Shown here: positions 8,119 to 15,768 of the stretch, piece after piece
Numbering within the stretch: the first letter of the stretch is position 1
Layout: each line of letters begins with the position of its first letter
Source: a virus
IMG/VR virus record: IMGVR_UViG_3300025466_000164
Location: 1 to 24,967 of that record
Length of the DNA stretch: 24,967 bases
Reading direction: 5' to 3' (one strand)
Program-made: the position numbers and the translations under genes
Notes under the pieces: model-generated
The model's database searches: none
What the model was told of the DNA's origin: nothing
The model's input: only the letters and a program-made list of their open reading frames with translations

Positions 8119-8330
8119 CAACTCCATCAACAAATGCAGCCAACTTTAATTTTAATTTTCCGCGTGGGCCATTTCTGGATTCTAACGGTCAACCAAACAT
8201 AGCTTGGTTAATTTGGCTTCAGAACCCTAGTTTTAACTCGGTTAAGGTATCCAACGGCGCAACAGGTACGTTTACCTCTGGAGCGCATACTTTGACGATT
8301 ACGAACGGCATTATTACTAACATTAGTTAA
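8115..8330 (+). CDS. Small tail-region protein with TxTxxNGIIT C-terminus
   Basis: This 71-residue protein starts with TTG overlapping the upstream stop (TTGA), with GAGGT about 9 nt upstream supporting the start. The N-terminal FNFPRGPFLDSNGQPNIAWL, followed by IWLQNPSF, matches a segment I recall from small podovirus proteins just after the hub gene; the C-terminal TGTFTSGAHTLTITNGIITN is a short beta-hairpin motif also seen at ends of phage fibres. Function unknown; virion association is inferred from position. Confidence 0.6.
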   Translation: MTTPSTNAANFNFNFPRGPFLDSNGQPNIAWLIWLQNPSFNSVKVSNGATGTFTSGAHTLTITNGIITNIS

Positions 8331-8368
8331 TTTCAGTAGAATCCTTAAAAGGTTACGAGGGCTTAAAA

Positions 8369-9106
8369 ATGCCATTTAGTTTTATTATCCCCGCCGTTGC
8401 AAGCATTGGAAGTGCATTGATCGGTTCTAATGCAGCCCAAGACGCCGCAAATACTCAAGCACAAGGTCAACAGGCTTCGTTAGCTCTGCAAAAGCAGATG
8501 TTTGACCAGCAACAGGCCAATCAAAAGCCTTACTTGCAAGCGGGTTATTCGGCATTGAGTGATATTCAAAACCTAATGCCAACGCTGAATAGGCCTTTTA
8601 CAGCGGCAGATTTGAATAGTTACTTAGCTCCAAACTATCAATTTATGCTGGGCCAAGGACAGCAAGCAACCCAAATGGGTACGAACGCAGCTAGCCCCGG
8701 TTCAAATGTTGACCGCGCCAATCAGATATTTACCCAAAACTATGCGGGTAATGCTTACCAAAACGCATTTAATAACTATCAATTACAGAACCAAAATATT
8801 TATAACCGCCTAGCAAGTTTGGCTGGTATTGGTCAGACTTCCGCCGGACAACAAACCCAAGCCACAACAAATGCAATGGGGACAATGGGTAATACGCTAG
8901 GCAACATCTCTACCGCACAAGCAGCCGGACAGATTGGTTCAGCAAACGCCCTAGCTGGTGGCTTAAGCAACGCTGGAAATTATGGTTTATTGAGTAGTCT
9001 GTTGCAGCCGCAAGCAGCTAGCGGTGGCGGTGGTGGTGGCGGTTACTTTAGCGGTATAGGTGCGCCGCAACCCGCCGCAAGTTCAAACATTTATAGCTTG
9101 GTGTAA
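8369..9106 (+). CDS. DNA ejection/transfer protein (P22 gp7-like)
   Basis: A 245-residue, Gln/Ala/Asn-rich protein. It opens with a hydrophobic segment (SFIIPAVASIGSALIGSNAA) followed by long helix-forming Gln/Ala stretches. The central region (FTAADLNSYLAPNYQFMLGQ, then FTQNYAGNAYQNAFNNYQLQ and NIYNRLASLAGIGQTSAG) matches the family of small DNA-transfer proteins packaged in podovirus heads and ejected before the genome. A Gly-rich linker (SGGGGGGGYFSG) lies near the C-terminus. First of three consecutive ejection-type genes, as in P22 (7, 20, 16). GAGGG lies upstream of the ATG. Confidence 0.75.
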   Translation: MPFSFIIPAVASIGSALIGSNAAQDAANTQAQGQQASLALQKQMFDQQQANQKPYLQAGYSALSDIQNLMPTLNRPFTAADLNSYLAPNYQFMLGQGQQATQMGTNAASPGSNVDRANQIFTQNYAGNAYQNAFNNYQLQNQNIYNRLASLAGIGQTSAGQQTQATTNAMGTMGNTLGNISTAQAAGQIGSANALAGGLSNAGNYGLLSSLLQPQAASGGGGGGGYFSGIGAPQPAASSNIYSLV

Positions 9107-9109
9107 AAA

Positions 9110-10546
9110 ATGGCTGATTTCACACCAGTAGGCGCAGATATTAAACCCCCGGCAGCTACATCGCTTGCAGATATGGTCAACATGGCCCGAGGTATTCAAG
9201 CCTATCAACAGGCCGGGCAAATCAACCCTTTGCTTTTGCAGCAACAACAGCTTGCAACACAGAAAGCAGCGGCTACTTTACAGCCAGATATTGAAACGGC
9301 TTTAGCCCAAGCGCGATCCGCTGGCGCATCAGCAGACGTTAATGAATTCCAAAGAAACCAGCATTACTTGAACTCTAGTATTGGCGTTTTTGGCGGTCTT
9401 TTAACCGACCCGGATTTTAATCCACAAACGCCTAACAGCGATGAGATGGTTAAAAAACTCCAAGCGGCTAAAAATTATTTAATTAATGACTTGAAGATTC
9501 CGCAGCACAAAGACAGCGGAACCGACAAAATTATTGAGTTAGCCAAAAGCGATCCCGTTGCCGCCATTCAATACATGAGAAACGGTATCCAGCAGGTTTC
9601 AGGTATTGCGACTCAAGCCGGTCAGCTTAACCAAGCTCCAACTTATGCGAATGTGGCGACCCCAGCGGGTACGGTTGCAACGCCATTTAATGTCAGTCCT
9701 TATCAGCAAGGCGTCAAACCTACTGCACCAGCATATCAGCCCGGATTGGCTCCCAGCGAACAATACCCAATCGTATACAACCCGACTACAAACGCCCCGA
9801 CATTTGTACCCAAAAACGCCTATGGCGTTCCAATGGTGGGAGCGTCCCAGCCAGCATTTGCTCAAATGCCAGAATCATCGCAAACCCGTCAGGACTTGAT
9901 GGGATACCGCGAAAATATACAAAAAGCCTCGCAAAACGTACCTGTTATCAATGACAGTTTGAATCAAATCAAAACTTTGGCTTCACAAATAGCTAAAGGT
10001 AAACCTGGACAACTTGAATCAAGTCTGGCTAAAACTGTTGGATATGTGGCTGGCGGCGATGCTGCAACCAATAACCAAAGGCTAGGACATTATTTGGCAT
10101 TGACCAGTAGCCAACTTGCTAACCAAATGGGATTAAATGGTTCTGATGCGGGACGCGCTCAAGCCGATCAGTTAATCGGTAAAGAGGATTGGACGCCCGA
10201 AGCCTTACGCAGTACCGCGTCAACAGTACAAGCCTACAATACCGGACTTGAATTGCAGAATCGCGGCCTTGAGGCGGTTCTTAAAAACAATCCATCTGCC
10301 GATATATTCCCTGCTCGGGATTTCCGCAATGCGTGGAGCCAGAACTTCAACGTGGACGCTATGCGTTTATACAATGCGAGAATGGCTGGCGGATTGGAAG
10401 GAAAGATGGAATACGATCAAGCCGTTAGAGAAATGGGCGGCAAAGATTCTCCGCAGTTCAAACGCGCAATGCAGTCGTTAGGCAATCTCAAAATGTTGGT
10501 CAATGGTCAAATCCCCCCATCTAGCCTACCCGCACCCCCACAATGA
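9110..10546 (+). CDS. Internal virion / DNA ejection protein (gp20-position)
   Basis: A 478-residue mainly helical protein with long Gln/Ala segments (LLLQQQQLATQKAAATLQPD) in the first 60 residues, a Pro-rich linker region (about 185-255) and a helical C-terminal third. I do not recognise a catalytic motif. Its size, composition and place between the gp7-like protein and the transglycosylase-bearing gp16-like protein make it the expected second ejection protein, which in P22-type phages helps build a channel across the cell envelope. Its TGA overlaps the next ATG. Function is by position. Confidence 0.65.
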   Translation: MADFTPVGADIKPPAATSLADMVNMARGIQAYQQAGQINPLLLQQQQLATQKAAATLQPDIETALAQARSAGASADVNEFQRNQHYLNSSIGVFGGLLTDPDFNPQTPNSDEMVKKLQAAKNYLINDLKIPQHKDSGTDKIIELAKSDPVAAIQYMRNGIQQVSGIATQAGQLNQAPTYANVATPAGTVATPFNVSPYQQGVKPTAPAYQPGLAPSEQYPIVYNPTTNAPTFVPKNAYGVPMVGASQPAFAQMPESSQTRQDLMGYRENIQKASQNVPVINDSLNQIKTLASQIAKGKPGQLESSLAKTVGYVAGGDAATNNQRLGHYLALTSSQLANQMGLNGSDAGRAQADQLIGKEDWTPEALRSTASTVQAYNTGLELQNRGLEAVLKNNPSADIFPARDFRNAWSQNFNVDAMRLYNARMAGGLEGKMEYDQAVREMGGKDSPQFKRAMQSLGNLKMLVNGQIPPSSLPAPPQ

Positions 10547-13143
10547 GTGATCCATTCGATATTATCCTAGCTGATCCTGAGTGGAAGTCGAACGCGAAGG
10601 TTGTAAGCCAGCCCAGCTTTGATCCAACCAAAAGCTACGGAACGCCGACCAAGATTCTCGATAATCTTCAGCAGATCGAAAGCGGTGGAGATGCTGCGGC
10701 TATTAACGCAAAAACAAAAGCGTTAGGGGCTTATCAGTTCTTGCCGGAAACCGTTCAAACATTGCACCGTCAGGGTGTTAAATTCAATCCGTTTGACGAA
10801 AACGAAAGCCGCGCAGCAGCCGACTATTATTTATCGCAACTGGCAAAACAAAATGGCGGCGATTATTCCAAAGCGTTAGCCCAATACGGCGGGTTCAAAA
10901 CAAAAGACTCGAGCAGTTATGTAAGCCGCGCATTAGCTGGTGTACAAGCACCAGAACCCGTTAATCCCGAAGGTGGAATAACCTTAAACATAACTACGTC
11001 ATCGCCAAAAGATAATGCGTTTGACGCAATCCTAGCCGATCCCGAAGGAAAAAACTGGACGCCCAAGGCTACCGAAGAACAGCCAAAAGGTGGGGCAACT
11101 GAGGGCTATGTTAGCCAACCCGGCCTTGTCGGTTCATCCAAAGCACTAGAAATTCCCGGTATTCCTGGCTATACCCCATCAGCGGCCCAGCCGAGCGAAG
11201 CCAACCCGATTTTAGGTATCCCATCGGCGGCAGTATCTACCGCATGGAACGCTGCAATGACTGTCCCGGCTAACCTGTATGGTGTTGCTAGACAGATCGG
11301 GGCAGGGCAATTCGGAACGGCTCAAGGCGGGAACTTTGCTCAAGAGCAAGCGCAACGGGCGATGGATTTTCTTGGCATTAAGCCAACGGAAGCAGGACAG
11401 GCCGCATTAGGTTATGCCCAGCCGGTATTAGAAAACGCTGCGGCATTAGCAGGTCATCCCGAACTGATGGCAGGATTAGCAGCCAGAACTGGCCCAGCAG
11501 TATCCTCAGTCACCAGACCGATTGCAGGATCGGCTGTAGGCCGCGCAGTAGGTAATGTTGCGGGAGAAATGGCTGCACCGTTTGTGGAGCCTATACGGGC
11601 CGCTCAGGAAGCATTAACCCGCGAAGCACCATCGGTTGCTAATAATCCCGACTTGCAAGCGCAGGGTGCGATTATTGCTGGGCGTCAACGCGCAATGCAG
11701 ATGCGTAATGGTTATCCCCCAGAGATAACAGAACCCGTTCCTACGCCTATCCCCGGCGCACCAGCCGGTTCAGTAGGGGCCGCTGGTGTAACGCCCGAAT
11801 CAATGGCTTCGCAAGCAAGCCCGGAGTTACAGGCCGCCGTTCAAAAGTTTGGCAGAAACGCTAATCCCGAAGTCTTGGCTAGGCACGTCGAGGCGGATAC
11901 GCTTCCAGAACCTATTAAGCTCACAGAGGGCCAAGCAACCCGCGATCCTAACAAATGGGCTGATGAATGGAACTTTAGGGATCAAGACGCTGGGTTCAGA
12001 GCCAATCAAAACAAAGCAATGACGCGGAATCTGGATTTAATTGAAGACCGCGCAAGACCTGACGTGATGGCAGCAAATGCAGTCGAGGATGGCGACAATT
12101 TAATCAAGGCATATAAAGCCTATGATGCGCCCATCAAAGACAATATCAATCAGTTATATACAAGACTCCGCGATGCTAACGGCGGGGATTTCCCAATAGA
12201 TAGCGTGACATTTGCAGACAATGCAAAAGCCGCATTAAAAGCCGACATGGCAACAGATTTTCTGCCGGCACAATTTAGCAAGATGCTAGATAGCTACGCC
12301 GAAGGCGCGCCCATGACGTTTGCCGATTTTGAAACCATGCGAACCAGATTGGCTGCGGAAAGCAGAAAAGCGGCTAGGACTGGCGATGGAAATATGGAAC
12401 ACGCGCTGTCGGTAGTTCGAGATCAACTGGAAGCGTTGCCAATACAAGACACAGCAGCAGCCGAAGTTAAACCATTGGCGGATGCCGCTCGAGCCGCAGC
12501 ACGTCAACGCTTTCAAGAAATCGCAAACGATCCTGCCTATAAAGCAGCAATCAATGATGTTGATCCCGATAAGTTTGTACAAAAGTTTGTGGTCAATGGA
12601 ACCCGGGACAATGTTGCGGAGATGGCCCGCAAGTTCCAAAACATTCAAGATATGCCGGAAGCTCCCCAATACCTTTCAGCAGCAGGTATTCGGTACTTAA
12701 AGAACCAAGCCGTAAGAGGTGTGGCTGGTGAAGAGAAATGGGTAGGTCAAGCCAGTTACAACAAAGCCGTTAAGCAATTTCAAGATTCTGGCAAGATGCA
12801 ATCATTGTTTGATCCGCAAACCGCTGAAGATTTAACTAAGTTAGGCCGAGTAGCGGCTTATGTTGAAATGCCCCCAGCAGGAGCCGCAATCAATACGTCA
12901 GGAACCGCAACTGTTTTAGCAAGACTAATGGGCGGAGCCGCAGGATTGGCTGGAACGGGCCTAGAAATGGCTGGTAATTTGGCTGGAAAACCAATCGGAT
13001 TACCTATTGGAAGCATTGCCAAAGAAGGTATCAAATCAGTTCAGGAATCAGCAGCAGCAAAGAAGCGTGTACAAGCGTATAAAGGTTTAGATTATAAAGG
13101 CCCGCAAACGGGCGGAACACCGATTAGCGGATTAAACCCATGA
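10543..13143 (+). CDS. Large ejection protein with N-terminal lytic transglycosylase domain (gp16-like)
   Basis: An 866-residue protein. Residues about 38-128 form a lysozyme/transglycosylase-like domain: catalytic-type Glu46 in QQIESGGD, then KALGAYQFLPETVQ, then YYLSQLAKQNGGDYSKALAQ. Such domains in ejected proteins cut peptidoglycan locally during DNA entry. The domain is flanked by two copies of a short motif, FDIILADPEWK (about 5-15) and FDAILADPEGK (about 160-170). Residues about 235-350 are Ala/Gly/Pro-rich and could insert in membranes; 430-770 is charged and helical; the C-terminus has an Ala/Gly-rich hydrophobic stretch (ARLMGGAAGLAGTGLEMAGN). ATGA overlaps at both ends tie it to the ejection and lysis genes. 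Confidence 0.8.
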   Translation: MSDPFDIILADPEWKSNAKVVSQPSFDPTKSYGTPTKILDNLQQIESGGDAAAINAKTKALGAYQFLPETVQTLHRQGVKFNPFDENESRAAADYYLSQLAKQNGGDYSKALAQYGGFKTKDSSSYVSRALAGVQAPEPVNPEGGITLNITTSSPKDNAFDAILADPEGKNWTPKATEEQPKGGATEGYVSQPGLVGSSKALEIPGIPGYTPSAAQPSEANPILGIPSAAVSTAWNAAMTVPANLYGVARQIGAGQFGTAQGGNFAQEQAQRAMDFLGIKPTEAGQAALGYAQPVLENAAALAGHPELMAGLAARTGPAVSSVTRPIAGSAVGRAVGNVAGEMAAPFVEPIRAAQEALTREAPSVANNPDLQAQGAIIAGRQRAMQMRNGYPPEITEPVPTPIPGAPAGSVGAAGVTPESMASQASPELQAAVQKFGRNANPEVLARHVEADTLPEPIKLTEGQATRDPNKWADEWNFRDQDAGFRANQNKAMTRNLDLIEDRARPDVMAANAVEDGDNLIKAYKAYDAPIKDNINQLYTRLRDANGGDFPIDSVTFADNAKAALKADMATDFLPAQFSKMLDSYAEGAPMTFADFETMRTRLAAESRKAARTGDGNMEHALSVVRDQLEALPIQDTAAAEVKPLADAARAAARQRFQEIANDPAYKAAINDVDPDKFVQKFVVNGTRDNVAEMARKFQNIQDMPEAPQYLSAAGIRYLKNQAVRGVAGEEKWVGQASYNKAVKQFQDSGKMQSLFDPQTAEDLTKLGRVAAYVEMPPAGAAINTSGTATVLARLMGGAAGLAGTGLEMAGNLAGKPIGLPIGSIAKEGIKSVQESAAAKKRVQAYKGLDYKGPQTGGTPISGLNP

Positions 13144-13373
13144 TTGACCAAACACTTATCAACGCAGGATTTACGTTAATTGGCGCATTAGGTGCATGGA
13201 TTCTTAAGACTGTCTGGGAAGCTATCAAAGACCTCAAGACAGACGTTAAGGAAATCGCAGCCGAAGTCCATTCCGACTACACGCGCAAAGAAGACTTCAA
13301 TAAAGCCATCGACCGCATAGAAGCATTATGTAACAAGATTTTCGACAAGCTCGACAACAAAGTAGACAAATAA
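13140..13373 (+). CDS. Small membrane/coiled-coil protein of the lysis module
   Basis: A 77-residue protein with one hydrophobic N-terminal segment (INAGFTLIGALGAWILKTVW, about 7-26) followed by a charged helical domain with Lys/Asp/Glu heptads (IKDLKTDVKEIAAEV...KAIDRIEALCNKIFDKL). That layout resembles XhlA-type and other small lysis-associated phage membrane proteins. It overlaps the ejection gene by ATGA and the next gene by TAATG. Could assist the holin or act spanin-like; no signal peptide cleavage or lipobox is seen. Confidence 0.65.
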   Translation: MIDQTLINAGFTLIGALGAWILKTVWEAIKDLKTDVKEIAAEVHSDYTRKEDFNKAIDRIEALCNKIFDKLDNKVDK

Positions 13374-13537
13374 TGGATATTGTCGATTTCATCTCTAAAA
13401 TATGGCCTATAGCAGTCGGTTTTGTGACCTTGGTTATAGTGCTGGCAAAGATGGAAGGTAGACTAACAACTGTTGAAGAAAAAGTGCGTTCCTTGTTTGA
13501 ATTGTGGAACAAACACATTGAAAAGGGAAAAGACTAA
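13373..13537 (+). CDS. 54-residue one-TM protein of the lysis module
   Basis: ATG shares its A with the previous TAA (TAATG), and the TAA at the end shares its A with the next ATG, so the reading frame fits exactly between its neighbours. The protein is MDIVDFISKIWPIAVGFVTL followed by VIVLAKMEGRLTTVEEKVRS and a charged tail: one transmembrane helix (about 11-25), then a short amphipathic helix. It has the same topology as the genes on both sides, so three TM-plus-coiled-coil proteins are consecutive. The family is not known to me; an accessory holin/antiholin or XhlA-like role is inference. Confidence 0.7.
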   Translation: MDIVDFISKIWPIAVGFVTLVIVLAKMEGRLTTVEEKVRSLFELWNKHIEKGKD

Positions 13538-13857
13538 TGAGTGCTGAAGAAGCTCACGCTAAATCTGCTCTTATTGAAAAAGTCGCGTTTGCAGTTCTTC
13601 CCATGTTATTTGCTTGTGTAGTCTATTTAATGACTACCCTGTCGTCACTCAATCAAGAGGTTACTGTACTAAACGGCAAAGTGAGTCTGGTAGTTACCAG
13701 CGACAACAAACAAGCCACGAACTCAGCAGCAGAACTCGCAAGAGAGAAACTACGGCAAGACCTTGAGCGCGAGATTCAAGACAACCGAAATCTTATTATG
13801 GACAATAAACGAGAAATAGCAATTATTGAACAAACTCTACGGGATAGATTGAAATGA
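13537..13857 (+). CDS. One-TM coiled-coil protein, possible inner-membrane spanin or holin partner
   Basis: A 106-residue protein: short charged N-terminus, a transmembrane segment (VAFAVLPMLFACVVYLMTTL, about 16-35), then about 70 residues of charged heptad-like helix (ELAREKLRQDLEREIQDNRN). An N-terminal anchor with a periplasmic coiled coil is the layout of an i-spanin (Rz), though no overlapping Rz1 lipoprotein gene is visible here. TAATG coupling upstream, ATGA coupling to the holin-like gene downstream. It may instead be a structural lysis accessory protein. Confidence 0.6.
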   Translation: MSAEEAHAKSALIEKVAFAVLPMLFACVVYLMTTLSSLNQEVTVLNGKVSLVVTSDNKQATNSAAELAREKLRQDLEREIQDNRNLIMDNKREIAIIEQTLRDRLK

Positions 13858-14360
13858 GCGATTGGTTAGACACGATAGAAAAACTGGCTCCAACGGTAGC
13901 CTCGGCGTTAGGTTCTCCAGTAGCCGGTATGGCGGTAGGCGCATTGGAATCCGCTTTAGGTATGTCAGGCGATGAAGTACAGAAAACCGTAGAAGCCGGA
14001 AAACTAACTGGTGAACAGGTTGCAGCCATTCAACAGGCCGAACTTGCTATTAAAGCTAAAGCTCAGGAAATGAACCTAGACTTTGCCAAACTGCAATATG
14101 CGGACGCAGCTTCAGCCCGTGATATGCAGAAGACGGTAAAGTCCTGGGTTCCGCCCTTTCTCGCTTTGGCTGTCACTGTTGGATTCTTCGGAATATTGGT
14201 AGGCTTGATGGTGGGCTTGACTAAACAAAACCCTGAGATAGATATTATGTTGGGAAGCCTAGGCAGTGCATGGGTAGGGATTATCTCTTTCTACTTTGGT
14301 AGCAGTGCAGGTAGCCAGGCTAAAGATCAGTTACTACATCAAAGCACACCAACACAATGA
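13854..14360 (+). CDS. Holin-like membrane protein (GTA/3TM holin superfamily)
   Basis: A 168-residue protein. The N-terminal region (TVASALGSPVAGMAVGALES, about 15-34) is weakly hydrophobic, the middle is an amphipathic helix rich in Ala/Gln/Lys, and two clear transmembrane helices follow (about 101-121, WVPPFLALAVTVGFFGILVG, and about 132-150, LGSLGSAWVGIISFYFGSSA). The VKSWVPP...ALAVTVGFF and FYFGSSAGS landmarks match the family annotated as holin of 3TMs. It lies directly before the endolysin gene, with ATGA overlaps on both sides, as expected for a holin-endolysin pair. Confidence 0.78.
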   Translation: MSDWLDTIEKLAPTVASALGSPVAGMAVGALESALGMSGDEVQKTVEAGKLTGEQVAAIQQAELAIKAKAQEMNLDFAKLQYADAASARDMQKTVKSWVPPFLALAVTVGFFGILVGLMVGLTKQNPEIDIMLGSLGSAWVGIISFYFGSSAGSQAKDQLLHQSTPTQ

Positions 14361-14797
14361 CCCAATTAAGCCCTCATTTTTCATTAGAGGAATTAACCCG
14401 TTCAGACGTAGCGGTTCGCAATGGATGGGATAATTCACCCGATGATGCAGTCCAAGCCAATTTAATGCGTCTGGCTGAATTTCTGGAGCGTGTTAAAGTT
14501 CTGTTAGACAACAAACCGGTGATGATTAACTCGGCCTATCGCTCTAAACAGGTCAATGACGCTGTTGGATCAAAGGACACCAGCCAGCATAGGTTAGGTT
14601 GTGCGGCAGACATTAGAGTGCCGGGAATGACGCCTGATCAAGTAACACAGGCCATTATTGGCTCAGGACTACCGTTCGACCAAGTGATTCGTGAGTTTGA
14701 TAGCTGGACTCACGTTTCTGTACCAAATCGTGAAGGGGAACAGCCAAGAGGCCAAGCCCTGATTATTGATAAAACCGGAACAAGGATATACGCATGA
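14357..14797 (+). CDS. Endolysin, M15 family zinc peptidase (D-Ala-D-Ala carboxypeptidase-like)
   Basis: A 146-residue protein with the M15A signature: SAYRSKQVNDAVG (59-71), SQHRLGCAADI (76-86) providing His78 and Asp85, and FDSWTHVSV (114-122) providing His119 as the third zinc ligand. The opening LSPHFSLEELTRSDVAVRNG is standard for phage M15 endolysins. It should cleave the peptide crosslink of peptidoglycan in the periplasm; no signal peptide is present, so it depends on the holin for export. ATGA overlaps with the genes on both sides. High confidence. Confidence 0.9.
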   Translation: MTQLSPHFSLEELTRSDVAVRNGWDNSPDDAVQANLMRLAEFLERVKVLLDNKPVMINSAYRSKQVNDAVGSKDTSQHRLGCAADIRVPGMTPDQVTQAIIGSGLPFDQVIREFDSWTHVSVPNREGEQPRGQALIIDKTGTRIYA

Positions 14798-14964
14798 AGA
14801 TCACCCGCGAAAAAGCTAAATGCAATGACCCTAAACACTACGTCATCGAAAAAGACTTTCAAAAAGAAATGAAGAAAGTCCACGAGTTAAACAAAGAACT
14901 CAAAGAGCATGAGCGGATGCCATTGTCGGAAGCCCACCCCATCCCCGCTTTACGCCACAAATAA
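14794..14964 (+). CDS. 56-residue charged helical protein after the endolysin
   Basis: The ATG overlaps the endolysin stop (ATGA) and the frame stays open to TAA at 14962-14964. The product begins MKITREKAKCNDPKHYVIEK and continues with a Lys/Glu-rich helix (DFQKEMKKVHELNKELKEHE), ending PALRHK. No TM segment or signal is seen. It is the last gene of the rightward late operon and its stop codon runs into the A-tract of the convergent terminator. Function unknown. Confidence 0.6.
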   Translation: MKITREKAKCNDPKHYVIEKDFQKEMKKVHELNKELKEHERMPLSEAHPIPALRHK

Positions 14965-14990
14965 AAAAAGCCCCCAAACAAGCGGGGGCT
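14963..14990 (-). terminator. Intrinsic terminator of the leftward operon
   Basis: Seven-base arms AGCCCCC (14969-14975) and GGGGGCT (14984-14990) enclose an 8-nt loop. Read on the minus strand the hairpin is followed by a run of seven T (the A-tract at 14963-14969), which is the canonical intrinsic form. Read on the plus strand it is followed by AAGGG, so it is a weak terminator at most for the late operon. It sits between the convergent operons. Confidence 0.85.
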
Positions 14991-15019
14991 AAGGGAGGAG
15001 GGTTTCAGTTTAACCAAAC

Positions 15020-15301
15020 TCAAAAAAGTTTTGGTTGCCGAAACCCAATTAACTCTTGTCTTTTTCTGGTTCCTGGATCGGTCTTTTCCCCAATAACATC
15101 CACAACACCAGATGCAAGCAGAGAATTAACGCGACCGCATACACCAGACAGTTCCATGCCTGTTGCGTCACGAATTTCTTTCCTAGTTCTAGGAATGTTG
15201 TCAGCGAGTAGTCCAAGAATCACCTCTTCCATTGGTTGCAGTTTACGTTCGGCGACTAACGACCAGTAAGCCTCACGGCTGGTATCGGTAACGGCGTTCA
15301 T
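15020..15301 (-). CDS. Winged helix-turn-helix protein
   Basis: A 93-residue protein. Residues about 22-90 fit a MarR/ArsR-like winged helix: helix EEVILGLLADN, helix RTRKEIRDATGM, recognition helix ELSGVCGRVNSLLASGVVDV, then a wing (GEKTDPGTRKRQELIGF). Small proteins of this type, with an N-terminal SREAYWS segment, occur in many phage early regions; they may regulate transcription or help replication. Its ATG directly abuts the upstream gene's TAA (TAAATG). Last gene of the leftward operon, 29 nt before the terminator. Confidence 0.7.
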   Translation of the reverse strand: MNAVTDTSREAYWSLVAERKLQPMEEVILGLLADNIPRTRKEIRDATGMELSGVCGRVNSLLASGVVDVIGEKTDPGTRKRQELIGFRQPKLF

Positions 15302-15652
15302 TTATTCACCTATTTGATGGGCTTTTTCTAACCCACGAGCAAAAGCCTCAACCATAAAAGAAGGCACATTAACTATTCGAACGTCATTGGCGATCTTTTG
15401 AATCTGTTCAGAGGTTAAAGGCTGACGGTTAGGCGGGAATACAAACACCGGAGTGCCGTTGCGGGAATTGTTGATTTCCCAATGATCCCCAGCCCAAATG
15501 ACATAAGCAAAAGGTTCCTGTTTAGCATAATCCTGAGCCTGTTTAAGAGCCTTTGCGGCGGTTTCTAACAGTTCGGGTAATGGAGTAGCGTAGCCAAACC
15601 GATTAGGCGACAAGGACTGTAATTGCTCGATTGTGAGGGATTGGATAGTCAT
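15302..15652 (-). CDS. Conserved phage early protein of unknown function
   Basis: The start at 15652 (ATG, giving MTIQSLTIEQLQSLSPNRFG) is preferred because it overlaps the stop of the small upstream gene as ATGA; the frame is open further upstream but with no better start. The 116-residue product has a central EPFAYVIWAGDHWEINN and a C-terminal RQPLTSEQIQKIANDVRIVN followed by a helix with FARGLEKAH. That C-terminal pattern (PLTxEQIxxIA...FARxIExAH) is one I recall in many small phage proteins of unknown function. Confidence 0.65.
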   Translation of the reverse strand: MTIQSLTIEQLQSLSPNRFGYATPLPELLETAAKALKQAQDYAKQEPFAYVIWAGDHWEINNSRNGTPVFVFPPNRQPLTSEQIQKIANDVRIVNVPSFMVEAFARGLEKAHQIGE

Positions 15653-15768
15653 AGACTTAACATTCCTATAATGAATACATAAAAGACAAACAAGACGCAA
15701 ACGGCTGCAAGGATTTGCACAAACAACGGCGGTTCGTATTGCTGAAAGCTCGGACGATAATCTTTCAT
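15649..15768 (-). CDS. 39-residue single-TM protein
   Basis: Found by reading the gap between two leftward genes. The ATG (complement of 15766-15768) overlaps the nuclease gene's TGA, and its own TGA overlaps the next ATG, so both junctions are ATGA. GAGGTG lies about 6 nt upstream of the ATG. The product is MKDYRPSFQQYEPPLFVQIL followed by AAVCVLFVFYVFIIGMLSL: a polar N-terminus and one long transmembrane helix (about 15-38). The precise coupling on both sides is the main evidence that it is real. Function unknown. Confidence 0.65.
   Translation of the reverse strand: MKDYRPSFQQYEPPLFVQILAAVCVLFVFYVFIIGMLSL

Noticed and set aside
9599-9899. Two ORFs (one per strand) inside the second ejection protein
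   Set aside because: No motif or ribosome site; they are shadows of a strongly supported gene with helical Gln/Ala-rich codons.
12286-12700. ORFs on both strands within the large ejection protein
   Set aside because: Composition and lack of motifs indicate shadows of the 866-residue gene.
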